The notes below the pieces were generated by a model, which was given only the letters and a program-made list of their open reading frames with translations, did no database searches and was not told the DNA's origin. The translations under genes and the position numbers were made by a program. Shown in pieces: positions 1-8,857 of a DNA stretch of 64,000 bases (position 1 is the stretch's first letter; each line of letters starts with the position of its first letter). The stretch comes from Granulicella sp. (GTDB taxonomy: Bacteria > Acidobacteriota > Terriglobia > Terriglobales > Acidobacteriaceae), in assembly GCA_027452215.1 (NCBI GenBank), contig DAIDGQ010000045.1, positions 1-64,000 of the forward strand, written 5' to 3'.

Positions 1-2
1 CG

Positions 3-1106
3 GGCTACTGGGCCTGGGGCTATGGAGGCTACTACTGGGTTCCAGGCGCCTGGTGCCCGCCCCCTTACTACGGTGCCCTTTGGACGCCTCCCTATTGGGG
101 CTACTACGGCGGCCGCTACGGCTTCAATCGCGGCTATTGGGGCCCCCACGTCGGCTACTATGGCGGTATCGACTACGGCTTCGGCTACATCGGCATCGGC
201 TTCTTCGGTGGCTACTGGCAAGGCAATAACTTCTACTACAACCGCGCCGTCACCAACGTCGGACGCGGTGGCCACGACTACAACCGCGAAGTCGTCTACG
301 ACAACCGCCACTACGATGGCCGCCCCTCAGACCACATCAGCTATAACGGAGGCCGCGGCGGAATCAACGTCCAGCCCAGACCCTCCGAGCTCGCAGCCCG
401 CCGCGAACCCCACACCGCTCCCCTCGCCGAACAGCACCAGCTAGCGCAATCCGCAGCCCAGAACAAGCAGCAGTTCTACTCCGCCAACCGCGGCCGCCCA
501 GCCCAGCCCGTAGCCCAGCGTCCACTGGTCACCGGCCGCCCCATCGCCGCTCCTCCCACCGCCGTCCGCCAACTCCAGCAACGTCAGCAACCGCAAGTGC
601 AACAACAGCAGCGCCAGCAGCAAACGCCGCAGCAACAACAACTACAGCAACGCCAGCAACAACAGCAGCGTCAGCAGCAAACGCCGCAGCAACAACAGCA
701 AACCCAACAGCAACAGCGCCAGCAGCAGACTCCGCAGCAACAACAACTACAGCAACGCCAGCAACAGCAGGTCCAGCAACAGCAGCAGGTCCAACAGCGT
801 CAACAACAACAGCGTCAGCAACAAGCACCCCAGCAACAGGTGCAGCAACAGCAACTCCAGCAGCGCCAGCAGCAAGCGCAACAGCAGCAACAACTACAGC
901 AACGCCAACAACAGCAGGTCCAGCAGCAGCAACGCCAACAACAGCAAGTCCAGCAGCAACAGCGCCAACAGCAGCAGGTCCAGCAGCAGCAGCGCCAGCC
1001 CGTACAGCAGCGTCCGCAAGCTGGTCCCCGGCCCAGCCCTCAACCCGCTCCCCGCCAGCAACCCGCCCCACCCGCTCCCAACAGAGACAACGGACACCCC
1101 AACTAG
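3..1106 (+). CDS. 5'-truncated Tyr/Gly/Trp-rich protein with a long poly-Gln C-terminal region
   Basis: Frame 3 is open from the window edge (GYWAWGYGGYYWVPGAWCPPPYYGALWTPPYWGYYGG...) into the listed 597..1106 ORF; stop TAG at 1104-1106. The start codon lies upstream of the window, so the ORF track shows only the C-terminal part. Confidence 0.8.
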   Translation, partial: GYWAWGYGGYYWVPGAWCPPPYYGALWTPPYWGYYGGRYGFNRGYWGPHVGYYGGIDYGFGYIGIGFFGGYWQGNNFYYNRAVTNVGRGGHDYNREVVYDNRHYDGRPSDHISYNGGRGGINVQPRPSELAARREPHTAPLAEQHQLAQSAAQNKQQFYSANRGRPAQPVAQRPLVTGRPIAAPPTAVRQLQQRQQPQVQQQQRQQQTPQQQQLQQRQQQQQRQQQTPQQQQQTQQQQRQQQTPQQQQLQQRQQQQVQQQQQVQQRQQQQRQQQAPQQQVQQQQLQQRQQQAQQQQQLQQRQQQQVQQQQRQQQQVQQQQRQQQQVQQQQRQPVQQRPQAGPRPSPQPAPRQQPAPPAPNRDNGHPN

Positions 1107-1128
1107 TCAACGCCGCCTCTTCCACAAC

Positions 1129-1157
1129 AAAGGGCTCGCCATCTCGGCGAGCCCTTT
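1129..1157. terminator. Bidirectional intrinsic terminator-like hairpin
   Basis: AAAGGGCTCGCC-atctc-GGCGAGCCCTTT, perfect 12-bp stem between two convergent genes. Confidence 0.8.
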
Positions 1158-1171
1158 GTCATCCAACCCCC

Positions 1172-2578
1172 TCAGCCCATCGCCATCTGCACCAGCAGCA
1201 CTACATTCAACCCCACAATAATCGTGGCCACCGCCCACCCCGCCACCCGCATCCGTGGAGCACTGGCAAACTTCCCCATCACCGCCGCGCGATTCGTCAA
1301 CAGCAGCAAAGGAATCAGCGCCGCCGGCAGCGTAAAGCTCAGCAGCACCTGCGATCCAATCAATATCTTCAGCGGATCCCATCCAATCCCGATCACCACC
1401 AGCGCAGGAATCACCGTAATCATCCGCCTGAGAAAAATTGGAAACTTGATATCCAGAAAACCCTCAATAATTACCTGCCCCGCCATCACCCCCACCGTCG
1501 AACTCGACAGCCCCGAGCACAGTAGCGCCACCGCAAACACCACCGCCGCTCCCCGTCCCAGCAGCGGCCCCAGCGTCCGGTACGCATCCTGAATCGTCGG
1601 CGACGCACCCGGCCCCTGAAACAGCGCCACCGCCGCCATCACAATCATCGCCGAGTTAATCAGCCACGCCCCGTTCATCGCGAAGAACACATCCACCAGC
1701 TCAAACCGAAGATACTGGCTCATGATCTTCGACTTCGGAAGCCCACTATCCGGCGACAGCTCATTCAATCGCGGCTGCACCAGCGCCGAGTGCAGATAGA
1801 TCACATGCGGCATCACCGTCGCGCCAAGCATCCCCACCGCCGCATACACGCTCCCCCGCAGCGCTGCCGAACTATGCGTGTCGAACGTCGGCAATATCGT
1901 CGCCACAAACGCTCGGTGCCAATCCGGATGCACCAGGAAAACCTCAAACCCATAGCTCAATCCAATGATCCCGACAAACGCCATGATCCCGCGCTCCAGC
2001 CACTGAAACCCCGCCAGATCCAGCGCCAGAATCGCAAACACCGCCACCGTAGAAATCCCCGCCGACACCATCATCGACCCCGTCAGCGTCAACCCATGCG
2101 CCATCAGCGCCGGCCCAATCAGCAGGTCCAACCCCAGCGCCGCGCCCAGAAACTCCGCCATGTCTGTCGCCACCGCCGACACCTCGGCGCACCCCCACAA
2201 AAGCACCACCATCGGCCGCGAAAAATGCTTCCTGCAACTCTGCGGCAGCGTCAGCCCCGTCACAATCCCCAGCTTCGCCGACAGATACTGAATCACAATC
2301 GCCATCACATTCGACCACAGCAGCACCCACAGCAGCCGATAGCCAAACTGGCTCCCACCCAGAATGTTTGTCGCAAAATTTCCCGGATCGATATACGCCA
2401 CCGACGCCACAAACGCCGGCCCAAAGTAGCTCCACACCTGGTCGCTGCGAAACGCACTCCGCCCCTTCCCCCCAGGCGTCGACAACTGCAGCAGCGCCGG
2501 ACTCGCCGCCGCAACAGCCGCTGGTGAGAGATTCGCCTCTCGCTCAGCGTCCGTAACATGGAAGGGTTCCTCAGGCAT
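1172..2578 (-). CDS. mntH: Nramp family divalent metal (Mn/Fe) transporter
   Basis: 468 aa, multi-TM, DPGN motif in SVAYIDPGNFATNILGGSQFGY; Nramp architecture. Confidence 0.93.
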   Translation of the reverse strand: MPEEPFHVTDAEREANLSPAAVAAASPALLQLSTPGGKGRSAFRSDQVWSYFGPAFVASVAYIDPGNFATNILGGSQFGYRLLWVLLWSNVMAIVIQYLSAKLGIVTGLTLPQSCRKHFSRPMVVLLWGCAEVSAVATDMAEFLGAALGLDLLIGPALMAHGLTLTGSMMVSAGISTVAVFAILALDLAGFQWLERGIMAFVGIIGLSYGFEVFLVHPDWHRAFVATILPTFDTHSSAALRGSVYAAVGMLGATVMPHVIYLHSALVQPRLNELSPDSGLPKSKIMSQYLRFELVDVFFAMNGAWLINSAMIVMAAVALFQGPGASPTIQDAYRTLGPLLGRGAAVVFAVALLCSGLSSSTVGVMAGQVIIEGFLDIKFPIFLRRMITVIPALVVIGIGWDPLKILIGSQVLLSFTLPAALIPLLLLTNRAAVMGKFASAPRMRVAGWAVATIIVGLNVVLLVQMAMG

Positions 2579-2690
2579 CTCTATCTAGTATAGAGCGCCC
2601 CGTTTTTCAGCGGACTCTCCACCAGACTTCGAGCCCGCCCCCCAGCGGCGAAGCACCTCCTTCGCCCCGCCGCTTCCTCTCCCACCCGCG

Positions 2691-3014
2691 CTACTTCAAA
2701 AACACGCTCTTGCCCGCATCATTCGACGACACCTGCATCAACTCCTGCCCGTTCACCTTCGTGTCGGTTTCGCAATAAACACGCACGACACTGCCAACCG
2801 GTGCATACACGTGAAGGATTGAGTCATACCGAATCTTGTACCGCACGTCGCCAATCAGCACCTCGCGATCCTGCGCTGTATAGTTGACGAACGTCAGGAA
2901 TACCACCTGCGCCTTCGCATGATGCATAGCGCTGGCCGGGTTCGTATACATGGGGGTTGCGGCAACCGCGCTAACAGGCGCAGCCAAGGCTAGAGCAAGA
3001 AAAAGTGAACGCAT
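2691..3014 (-). CDS. Small secreted protein of unknown function
   Basis: Signal peptide MRSLFLALALAAPVSAVAA inside the 2691..3098 ORF; start chosen at the internal Met. Confidence 0.6.
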   Translation of the reverse strand: MRSLFLALALAAPVSAVAATPMYTNPASAMHHAKAQVVFLTFVNYTAQDREVLIGDVRYKIRYDSILHVYAPVGSVVRVYCETDTKVNGQELMQVSSNDAGKSVFLK

Positions 3015-3130
3015 CGGCGTCTCTCCATACCACTGAAATTGAGAGAATCTCTGCCATGGTTCAGAGAAGCTCTTAGTGAATAGAGTTACGCGCGCCACAT
3101 TGCATCGGTTCCAACAAAATGTTGAGATTC

Positions 3131-3150
3131 AGTGAATCCGCAGATTCACT
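3131..3150 (-). terminator. Hairpin downstream of dut
   Basis: AGTGAATC-cgca-GATTCACT perfect 8-bp stem 3' of the dut stop (minus strand); weak T-run. Confidence 0.4.
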
Positions 3151-3184
3151 CAAAATCAACGCAAGGCCCACTCACAACCCCCGC

Positions 3185-3631
3185 CTATACTCCCGTCGAC
3201 CCAAACCCCGCCACCCCTCGCACCGTCTCCGCCAGCATATCCGTCTCTTCAAACACCGCCTGGATCCGTTCCACAATCCGCAACTGCGCAATCCGATGTC
3301 CCGGCGCAACCATCTGCGGCTCACTCGTCAAATTCGTCAGCACGATCTTCAACTCCCCGCGATACCCCGGATCGATCACGCCCGCCAACGTCGTAATCCC
3401 GCGCACCGCCAGCCCCGATCTGTCCTCCACCAGCGCCCCATGCGTCGACGGCAACTCCATCGCCAACCCCGTCCTCACCGCCTGCGTCGATCCCGGCTGC
3501 CCCACCGGAGCCAGCGTCGCCGCCTCCGCAGCAAACAAGTCCGCCGCCAAATCCCCATAAGCTCCCGCATGCGCATACCGCGGCATCTGCGCCGAAGCCA
3601 CCAACCGCTGCACCAATATCGTAGGTCCCAT
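3185..3631 (-). CDS. dut: dUTP diphosphatase
   Basis: DRSGLAVRGITTLAGVIDPGYRGELKIVLTN and C-terminal GFGSTG; start at MGPTILVQRL rather than 3691, where the upstream codons come from a repeat. Confidence 0.92.
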   Translation of the reverse strand: MGPTILVQRLVASAQMPRYAHAGAYGDLAADLFAAEAATLAPVGQPGSTQAVRTGLAMELPSTHGALVEDRSGLAVRGITTLAGVIDPGYRGELKIVLTNLTSEPQMVAPGHRIAQLRIVERIQAVFEETDMLAETVRGVAGFGSTGV

Positions 3632-3643
3632 CTTCAACGCTCT

Positions 3644-3675
3644 CCTAATCCCTAATCCCTGTCCCCTAATCCCTG
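3644..3675 (-). repeat. GGGATTAGGG-type dispersed repeat (copy 1)
   Basis: Plus strand CCTAATCCCTAATCCCTGTCCCCTAATCCCTG; fills the gap between a stop at 3679 and the dut start at 3631. Confidence 0.85.
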
Positions 3676-3678
3676 CTT

Positions 3679-4740
3679 CTAAGACATCCACTTCAACAAC
3701 CGAATAATCCCCATTGGCGCCGCCTTCGAATGTGCCGACACATCCGTCCGCGCATGAATCGCTCTCCGGTTCTCGCTGTAGTACGAAAACGCGCGCAGCA
3801 TCATCTCCTCATTCGTCAGCGTCGGCCTCCATCCCAGCTCCTCACGAATCCTCCGCGTATCAAATACAAAACTCTCCGCAATCATCCGGTAGTGATACGG
3901 CCCCAGCGGTGACACTCCCATCCTATGCGCCAACTGCATCAGTGCCACCGTCATCCTGCGCGGCAGCGAAGCCACCCGCGACTTACTCCCTGCCGCCCGA
4001 ATCACACCTTCATACATCGTCCGCATCGTCGGCACTTCATCAGAACCAATATGAAATAAATTCGACTCCTCATACTTCAAACAAAGCAAGCAAGCCGTAG
4101 CCAGATCCTGCGCATAAATAAATTGGTAGCGGCTTGACCCATCCCCTACCACCCAAACTTTTTTCCCATCCTCAATAAACTCAAACAGGATCGCCAGCAG
4201 TCCCAACCGCCCGCTATCAATAATCGTCGGACACCGCAGGGTCACCACGCGCAACTCCGGATGCTTCTCCCGCAACAACTCCAACTCGCGCTCACCCTGC
4301 AGCTTCGATCGCCCATACAACTCCACCGGCGCCGGGACATCCTCCTCCGTCACCGGCCTCCCAAACCCTTCGGCCCACAGACAGTTCGACGAAATATTCA
4401 CCAACCGCGTAACCCCCGCGGCCACCGCGGCCTCTGCCACCAACCGCGTGCCATCCACATTGCTGGTCCACAGCAATGTTTCATCCTTCACGTCATGTGC
4501 CAACATCGCGGCGCAATGAAACACCGCCTCAAACTTGTGCTCTGCAAACGTCTTTGCCAGCAGCGTCGTATCCCGAATATCTCCCTGGATACTCGTCAGC
4601 GCTGGATCCCCATCTTCGTCCCGCACCAAATCAATATTCGTCACGGCGAACCCCTCCGCCAGCAGCCGACGTTTCAACACGCCGCCAAAAAATCCCGACG
4701 CTCCTGTCACCAAAACTTCACGCCTCTGCATCGCCTGCAC
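3679..4740 (-). CDS. NAD-dependent epimerase/dehydratase (SDR, 3-beta-HSD-like)
   Basis: Rossmann VTGASGFFGGVLKRRL near the N-terminus; YGRSKLQGE (YxxxK). Confidence 0.85.
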   Translation of the reverse strand: MQAMQRREVLVTGASGFFGGVLKRRLLAEGFAVTNIDLVRDEDGDPALTSIQGDIRDTTLLAKTFAEHKFEAVFHCAAMLAHDVKDETLLWTSNVDGTRLVAEAAVAAGVTRLVNISSNCLWAEGFGRPVTEEDVPAPVELYGRSKLQGERELELLREKHPELRVVTLRCPTIIDSGRLGLLAILFEFIEDGKKVWVVGDGSSRYQFIYAQDLATACLLCLKYEESNLFHIGSDEVPTMRTMYEGVIRAAGSKSRVASLPRRMTVALMQLAHRMGVSPLGPYHYRMIAESFVFDTRRIREELGWRPTLTNEEMMLRAFSYYSENRRAIHARTDVSAHSKAAPMGIIRLLKWMS

Positions 4741-4746
4741 TATCCT

Positions 4747-6105
4747 CTACCCTCTATCCTCTACCCTCTGCGTTTCTGCAGACCGGAAAAGCACCACGGC
4801 GAGCACCGCAATCAGCGGCTCCATCGGGTGCCGAAACCGCGGCTGAACCGTCACCAGATAGTACGGCAACGGCAGCAGCAAAAAGATCAGCACAAACAAC
4901 CCTGCACCCTCCACACGCCTCCGTACCATCAGCGCAAGCCCAAGCAACCCGCACGCACTCAAAAAGCAATAGCTCAACTGCCGCAAATACTCCTGCACCG
5001 GCTTCCCATTCGCTGGATGCGGCGTCCCATCCCAGAAAAACAGAAACCGGTCCAGTGTCCACTTCGCAGTCTTCCACGGCCGCGCGCTAATCCGTTCCTT
5101 AGCCTGATCGCCGCGCATCTTCGCAAACCTCACCTCACCCATCCGAACAAACTCCTTGAACTCCGGATCGCCCGTCCACAGCGGCAAGGTCGTCCCCCAA
5201 GGAAACCCGTCGTTCCGGTCCAGCGTTGACTCATATAGCTCCACTCCAAAGTTATCCCGCGTCGGCACAAACGCATGCAGCACGCGCTCATTCCGAATCA
5301 CCCACGGAGCCAACACCACGGCAAACATCACGCACGTCAACGCCGCTCCCACTAACGTCGGCAACGAAATCCGCCACTGCCGCAACTCCGGCCACGCCAC
5401 CCAAACCATCATCCCCGGCAAGCACAACAGCAGCGAAGCATTCGACAGCGCAATCAACCCCCACGACATTCCCAGCGCCGCCCACAAAATCCACGCTCTA
5501 CCTGATCCCTCGTCCCTAATCCCTGATCCCTGCGTCTCCGCCCTCATCCGCAACGCCACCACCATCGCCCACGAAAACAAACACACCGTCAGCGACATCT
5601 CCCAGATCCAATGCACCGCATACTGCAGCGCCGCCGGATACACCGCCCACATCCAAGCCGACCACACCGCCACCGGAGCCCCATACGTCGCTCCCCTCCG
5701 AGCAATCCCACGAGCATCAAAACACCGCTCCGCAATCTCATACACCGCCGGCACCACCGCCGCCGACAACGCGCTATCCACCACCAGCAGTGCCAGCGCC
5801 GCGCCCCGCGAGTACACCCCAAACACCCTAAACGCCGCCGCCATCAGCAGCGGGTACAGCGGTGGCAACCACGCCGTCGGCCCCGACACCCCATTGAAAG
5901 GATTCCCATACCCATGCCCCGTCGCCACCGACCGCGCAATCCGTCCCGCCTCAAATCCAAAATTAAAGTTCGCCTGGTCCGTCCGAACCCTGTACATATG
6001 CCCCACCAGGATCACCGCCACACGCAGCCCGAACGCCACCCAGAAAATCATCCACGGCGCTCTGTACCACCTCCCACCATCGCCAACCTCCAATCGTCTC
6101 TCCAC
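4747..6105 (-). CDS. Membrane glycosyltransferase, GT39/ArnT-like
   Basis: Multi-TM with RIARSVATGHGYGNPF..GPTAWLPPLYPLLMA. Start set at the GTG overlapping the upstream TAG at 6105; the ORF extends further in the same frame. Confidence 0.75.
   Translation of the reverse strand: MERRLEVGDGGRWYRAPWMIFWVAFGLRVAVILVGHMYRVRTDQANFNFGFEAGRIARSVATGHGYGNPFNGVSGPTAWLPPLYPLLMAAAFRVFGVYSRGAALALLVVDSALSAAVVPAVYEIAERCFDARGIARRGATYGAPVAVWSAWMWAVYPAALQYAVHWIWEMSLTVCLFSWAMVVALRMRAETQGSGIRDEGSGRAWILWAALGMSWGLIALSNASLLLCLPGMMVWVAWPELRQWRISLPTLVGAALTCVMFAVVLAPWVIRNERVLHAFVPTRDNFGVELYESTLDRNDGFPWGTTLPLWTGDPEFKEFVRMGEVRFAKMRGDQAKERISARPWKTAKWTLDRFLFFWDGTPHPANGKPVQEYLRQLSYCFLSACGLLGLALMVRRRVEGAGLFVLIFLLLPLPYYLVTVQPRFRHPMEPLIAVLAVVLFRSAETQRVEDRG
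5501..5532 (-). repeat. GGGATTAGGG-type repeat inside a CDS (copy 2)
   Basis: Plus strand CCTGATCCCTCGTCCCTAATCCCTGATCCCTG; read in frame as QGSGIRDEGSG. Confidence 0.75.
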
Positions 6106-7706
6106 TACGGCCGCTCCCTCACATAAAGACGATACGAGTTCTGTTCCACCGGATGCCTCCACCAAGCAATTCGGTGCGGAGGCGTCCGCTGCTCCACCAG
6201 CCTGTACTTCGTCCGCAACAGCTCCGCAAACTCTGGCCACCGCAGCGGCAGCTCCCAGCTATGCCCCAGCGAAAAACACTCCTGATCCGTCACCACCATC
6301 ACCTCCGGAGGATTCGCCTCGATCGCCCTCCAGAACCCCTCGCGATACGCCTCACTCACCGGCGTCTGCGTCGGTTGAAACAAATAGCAGTCGTACAAAT
6401 ATCCAGTCGACTCCACCAGGTCCATGTTGTACAGCGTATTCAAACATCCCGACGTCATATCCACGCACTGCACCCGCCCATCCAGCCTCTCTCCGCCCAG
6501 CCTCGTCAGATCAGCCTGCAGCATCCGGTTGAACTCCTGATTCCTCCAGTCATAATGCCCCGCAATCCAAGCCGACGACGGCACCAGCCACAGCGCTCCC
6601 CCCATCAATCCCGCCACCGCCGCCCACCGCATCCACCCCTTCGCCTCCAGCCCCGTCACCAGCAGCCAGCCACACAGCAGCGCCAGAAACGCCTCCGTCG
6701 GATACCGGTGATACGGAAAACCCTTCCCCTGCATTACATACGACGCAGCCCCCAGCACTACTCCCGCCATCAGCAACCGCCCCCACCACGCCCTCCACGG
6801 CCTTCCCACCACAAACAGCGGCACCGTCGGAACCGCCACCACCAGCAGCAGCGTCGGAAAGCTCCCCACCACCAGCGTCGCCAGCGGCCTCCGTCCCAAT
6901 GACGCGTGATACGTCACCAGCCCCCGGTTCGCCGCCACAAAATCCCGCAGCGCCCCATGCACCATCAGCCATCGCGCCGTCACCGCCATCGGAATCGCGA
7001 ACCCCGCCACCGCTCCCACCAGGTACCGCACCCACTTCCTCTTCAACGACCAGACCCGGCCCGCCATCAACCCCGCAAACACCACCGCAAACAGCAGCCC
7101 CGACGGCTTCACCAACGTAGCCCCACCCGCGAACATCCCAAACACCACCGCCGCCCACACGCTCCGTCGCCGCACCGCGTAGAACAGAAACGCGCAAGCC
7201 ACCAGCAGCAGCGTGGTCATCATCAAGTCGCGCTGCCCGCTATTGGCCGGCCCATCCCGCAGATGAATCGCCGCAAACATCGCCCCCGCAAACAGCCCGA
7301 TCAGCCAGTCCACCGGCCACGCGATCACCACCATAGCCGCCACGCAGGTTGCCATCAGCCCAAAATCGAACGCCCTCCACCCCACTGCCCCCGGCCCCAG
7401 CAGGTGGATCGCCCCCCACTGCAGCGCATATGTCCCCGGCATGTTGATGTCCACAATATCCCGGTACGGCATCTTCCCGTGATCCATCAGCAGCACCACA
7501 TAGTGCATCAGAGGAGCATCGCCCACCACCGGCCAATGCCGCGTCCCCAACGCCCCTCCCACCAGCGACACCACCAGCGCCGCCGTCGCCACCCACCTAA
7601 CCACTTCCAGCGTCAGCCTCCCAAACCCACGCCTCGGCTCCCGGTCGCCGGCAACAGTAGCCTCCGGCCCTCCAACATCCCCTCGCTGAGGCAAAGATTC
7701 GTTCAT
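6105..7706 (-). CDS. Multi-TM glycosyltransferase-like membrane protein (GT39 superfamily)
   Basis: Translation from MNESLPQRGDVGG; PYRDIVDINMPGTYALQWGAIHLLG and many TM segments. The upstream part of the listed ORF is antisense to rplU and was discarded. Confidence 0.75.
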   Translation of the reverse strand: MNESLPQRGDVGGPEATVAGDREPRRGFGRLTLEVVRWVATAALVVSLVGGALGTRHWPVVGDAPLMHYVVLLMDHGKMPYRDIVDINMPGTYALQWGAIHLLGPGAVGWRAFDFGLMATCVAAMVVIAWPVDWLIGLFAGAMFAAIHLRDGPANSGQRDLMMTTLLLVACAFLFYAVRRRSVWAAVVFGMFAGGATLVKPSGLLFAVVFAGLMAGRVWSLKRKWVRYLVGAVAGFAIPMAVTARWLMVHGALRDFVAANRGLVTYHASLGRRPLATLVVGSFPTLLLVVAVPTVPLFVVGRPWRAWWGRLLMAGVVLGAASYVMQGKGFPYHRYPTEAFLALLCGWLLVTGLEAKGWMRWAAVAGLMGGALWLVPSSAWIAGHYDWRNQEFNRMLQADLTRLGGERLDGRVQCVDMTSGCLNTLYNMDLVESTGYLYDCYLFQPTQTPVSEAYREGFWRAIEANPPEVMVVTDQECFSLGHSWELPLRWPEFAELLRTKYRLVEQRTPPHRIAWWRHPVEQNSYRLYVRERP

Positions 7707-7762
7707 CGTTCGGCTTCGCGTCTCCTGCCGCGCGTCCCATTCTAACGATTCAGCACCCAACC

Positions 7763-7797
7763 ATTGACCCCAGCCCCACTTTCCCGGTAAACTCTTA
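7763..7797 (+). promoter_or_regulatory. Possible sigma70-type promoter for rplU-rpmA
   Basis: TTGACC with TAAACT about 18 nt downstream; long leader to the rplU ATG. By eye only. Confidence 0.3.
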
Positions 7798-7968
7798 TAG
7801 TTTGGCAAAGCAGTGGGACGTTTCCAGCTGCATGGGTCTGAAGCGGTGCAGCGTACGTCAAGCTGCTGTCTCGCTCTCCGGCCGGGCAGGCCCCCAACCA
7901 GGACATTTTTTGCACAGAAAATAGAGGCAGAGCGTGGCTTTCCGCGCCCTGCCGTGAGGTTCCAAGCT

Positions 7969-8301
7969 ATGTACGCAGTCATCAAAACCGGTGGTAAGCA
8001 ATACCGCGTCGCTCCCGGCGACACCGTCCGCATCGAGAAGGCCGAGCACCAAGACGGCGCCATCGAGTTCTCCGAAATCGTCGCCGTCTCCCTCAACGAG
8101 GGCAAGTTCGAGTCTGACCTCTCCGAAGCCAAAGTCGTGGCCGAGGTCGTCAGCGAAGGCCGCGGCGACAAGATCCTCGTCTTCCATTACAAGCGCAAGA
8201 AGCAGTACAAGAAGCTCCAGGGCCATCGCCAGAGCTTCGTCGAAGTCAAGATCAAAGAGATCTTCGTCGGCAACTTCAGCTACAACGCCGACACCAAGTA
8301 A
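7969..8301 (+). CDS. rplU: 50S ribosomal protein L21
   Basis: MYAVIKTGGKQYRVAPGDTVRIEK...; the listed ORF from 7813 is an upstream extension. Confidence 0.96.
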   Translation: MYAVIKTGGKQYRVAPGDTVRIEKAEHQDGAIEFSEIVAVSLNEGKFESDLSEAKVVAEVVSEGRGDKILVFHYKRKKQYKKLQGHRQSFVEVKIKEIFVGNFSYNADTK

Positions 8302-8361
8302 CCGCTCCTGGGCTCAGGCTTTGGCCTTACGGTAAGTTCGACCGTCTGCTCTTCGGATTAG

Positions 8362-8481
8362 GTTCGGGCTTTAGCCCGAACACAACGATCCACCCCACCG
8401 ATGGGGCTTTAGCCCCGGAAGCGGGTAACAAGTTTCAAGAGGGTGAACGCCAGCCCTCGGTTTTGAAAAGGGCTTCGGCCC
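8362..8481. repeat. Palindromic GGGCTTTAGCCC-type hairpin repeats between rplU and rpmA
   Basis: GTTCGGGCT-tt-AGCCCGAAC (8362-8381), GGGGCT-tt-AGCCCC (8403-8416), GGGC-ttcg-GCCC (about 8470-8481). Confidence 0.7.
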
Positions 8482-8534
8482 CTGCACCATAAAGTTCCCG
8501 CCGTCCGCGCAGGACGCCTGAAAGAGACACAACA

Positions 8535-8804
8535 ATGGCACATAAAAAAGGTCTAGGTAGCTCCAAGAACGGGCGCGATTCAAACGCCCAGCGACTCGGC
8601 ATCAAGCGCGGCGACGGCGAAACCGTCACCGGCGGCAGCATCCTCGTTCGCCAGCGCGGAACACCGCACAAGGCCGGCCTCAACGTCGGCCGCGGCTCCG
8701 ACGACACCCTCTACGCCAAGGTCTCCGGCGTCGTAAAGTTCCAGAACAAGGGCCAGCAGGGCCGCTTCGTCAACATCATCGCCACCGAAGCCGTCTCCGC
8801 CTAA
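8535..8804 (+). CDS. rpmA: 50S ribosomal protein L27
   Basis: [28 protein letters not shown]. Confidence 0.97.
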   Translation: MAHKKGLGSSKNGRDSNAQRLGIKRGDGETVTGGSILVRQRGTPHKAGLNVGRGSDDTLYAKVSGVVKFQNKGQQGRFVNIIATEAVSA

Positions 8805-8827
8805 CCCCCATCACCTCCGCACCACAA

Positions 8828-8851
8828 AAAGCCCTGCGCCAGCAGGGCTTT
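8828..8851. terminator. Intrinsic terminator between rpmA and a convergent gene
   Basis: AAAGCCCTG-cgccag-CAGGGCTTT. Confidence 0.8.
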
Positions 8852-8857
8852 CGTGCG

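Noticed and set aside
590-1010. CRISPR-like array
   Set aside because: Repeats are glutamine codons without spacer/repeat periodicity; no cas genes in the window.
529-1125. Minus-strand ORFs (529..1125, 894..1097) with Val/Ala- or Leu-rich repeats
   Set aside because: They are antisense reads of the poly-Gln CAG/CAA tract; the frame-3 plus-strand translation is the coherent protein.
1790-2527. 245-aa His/Arg-rich plus ORF
   Set aside because: Antisense to mntH; low-complexity HRRQ composition typical of shadow ORFs in high-GC DNA.
4261-5229. 322-aa plus ORF and other plus ORFs over 3.1-7.7 kb
   Set aside because: Antisense to clear minus-strand genes (SDR, membrane glycosyltransferases, dut); no recognisable motifs.
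7707-8171. N-terminal 155 aa of the 6105..8171 ORF
   Set aside because: Runs antisense through rplU; the coherent membrane protein starts at about 7706.
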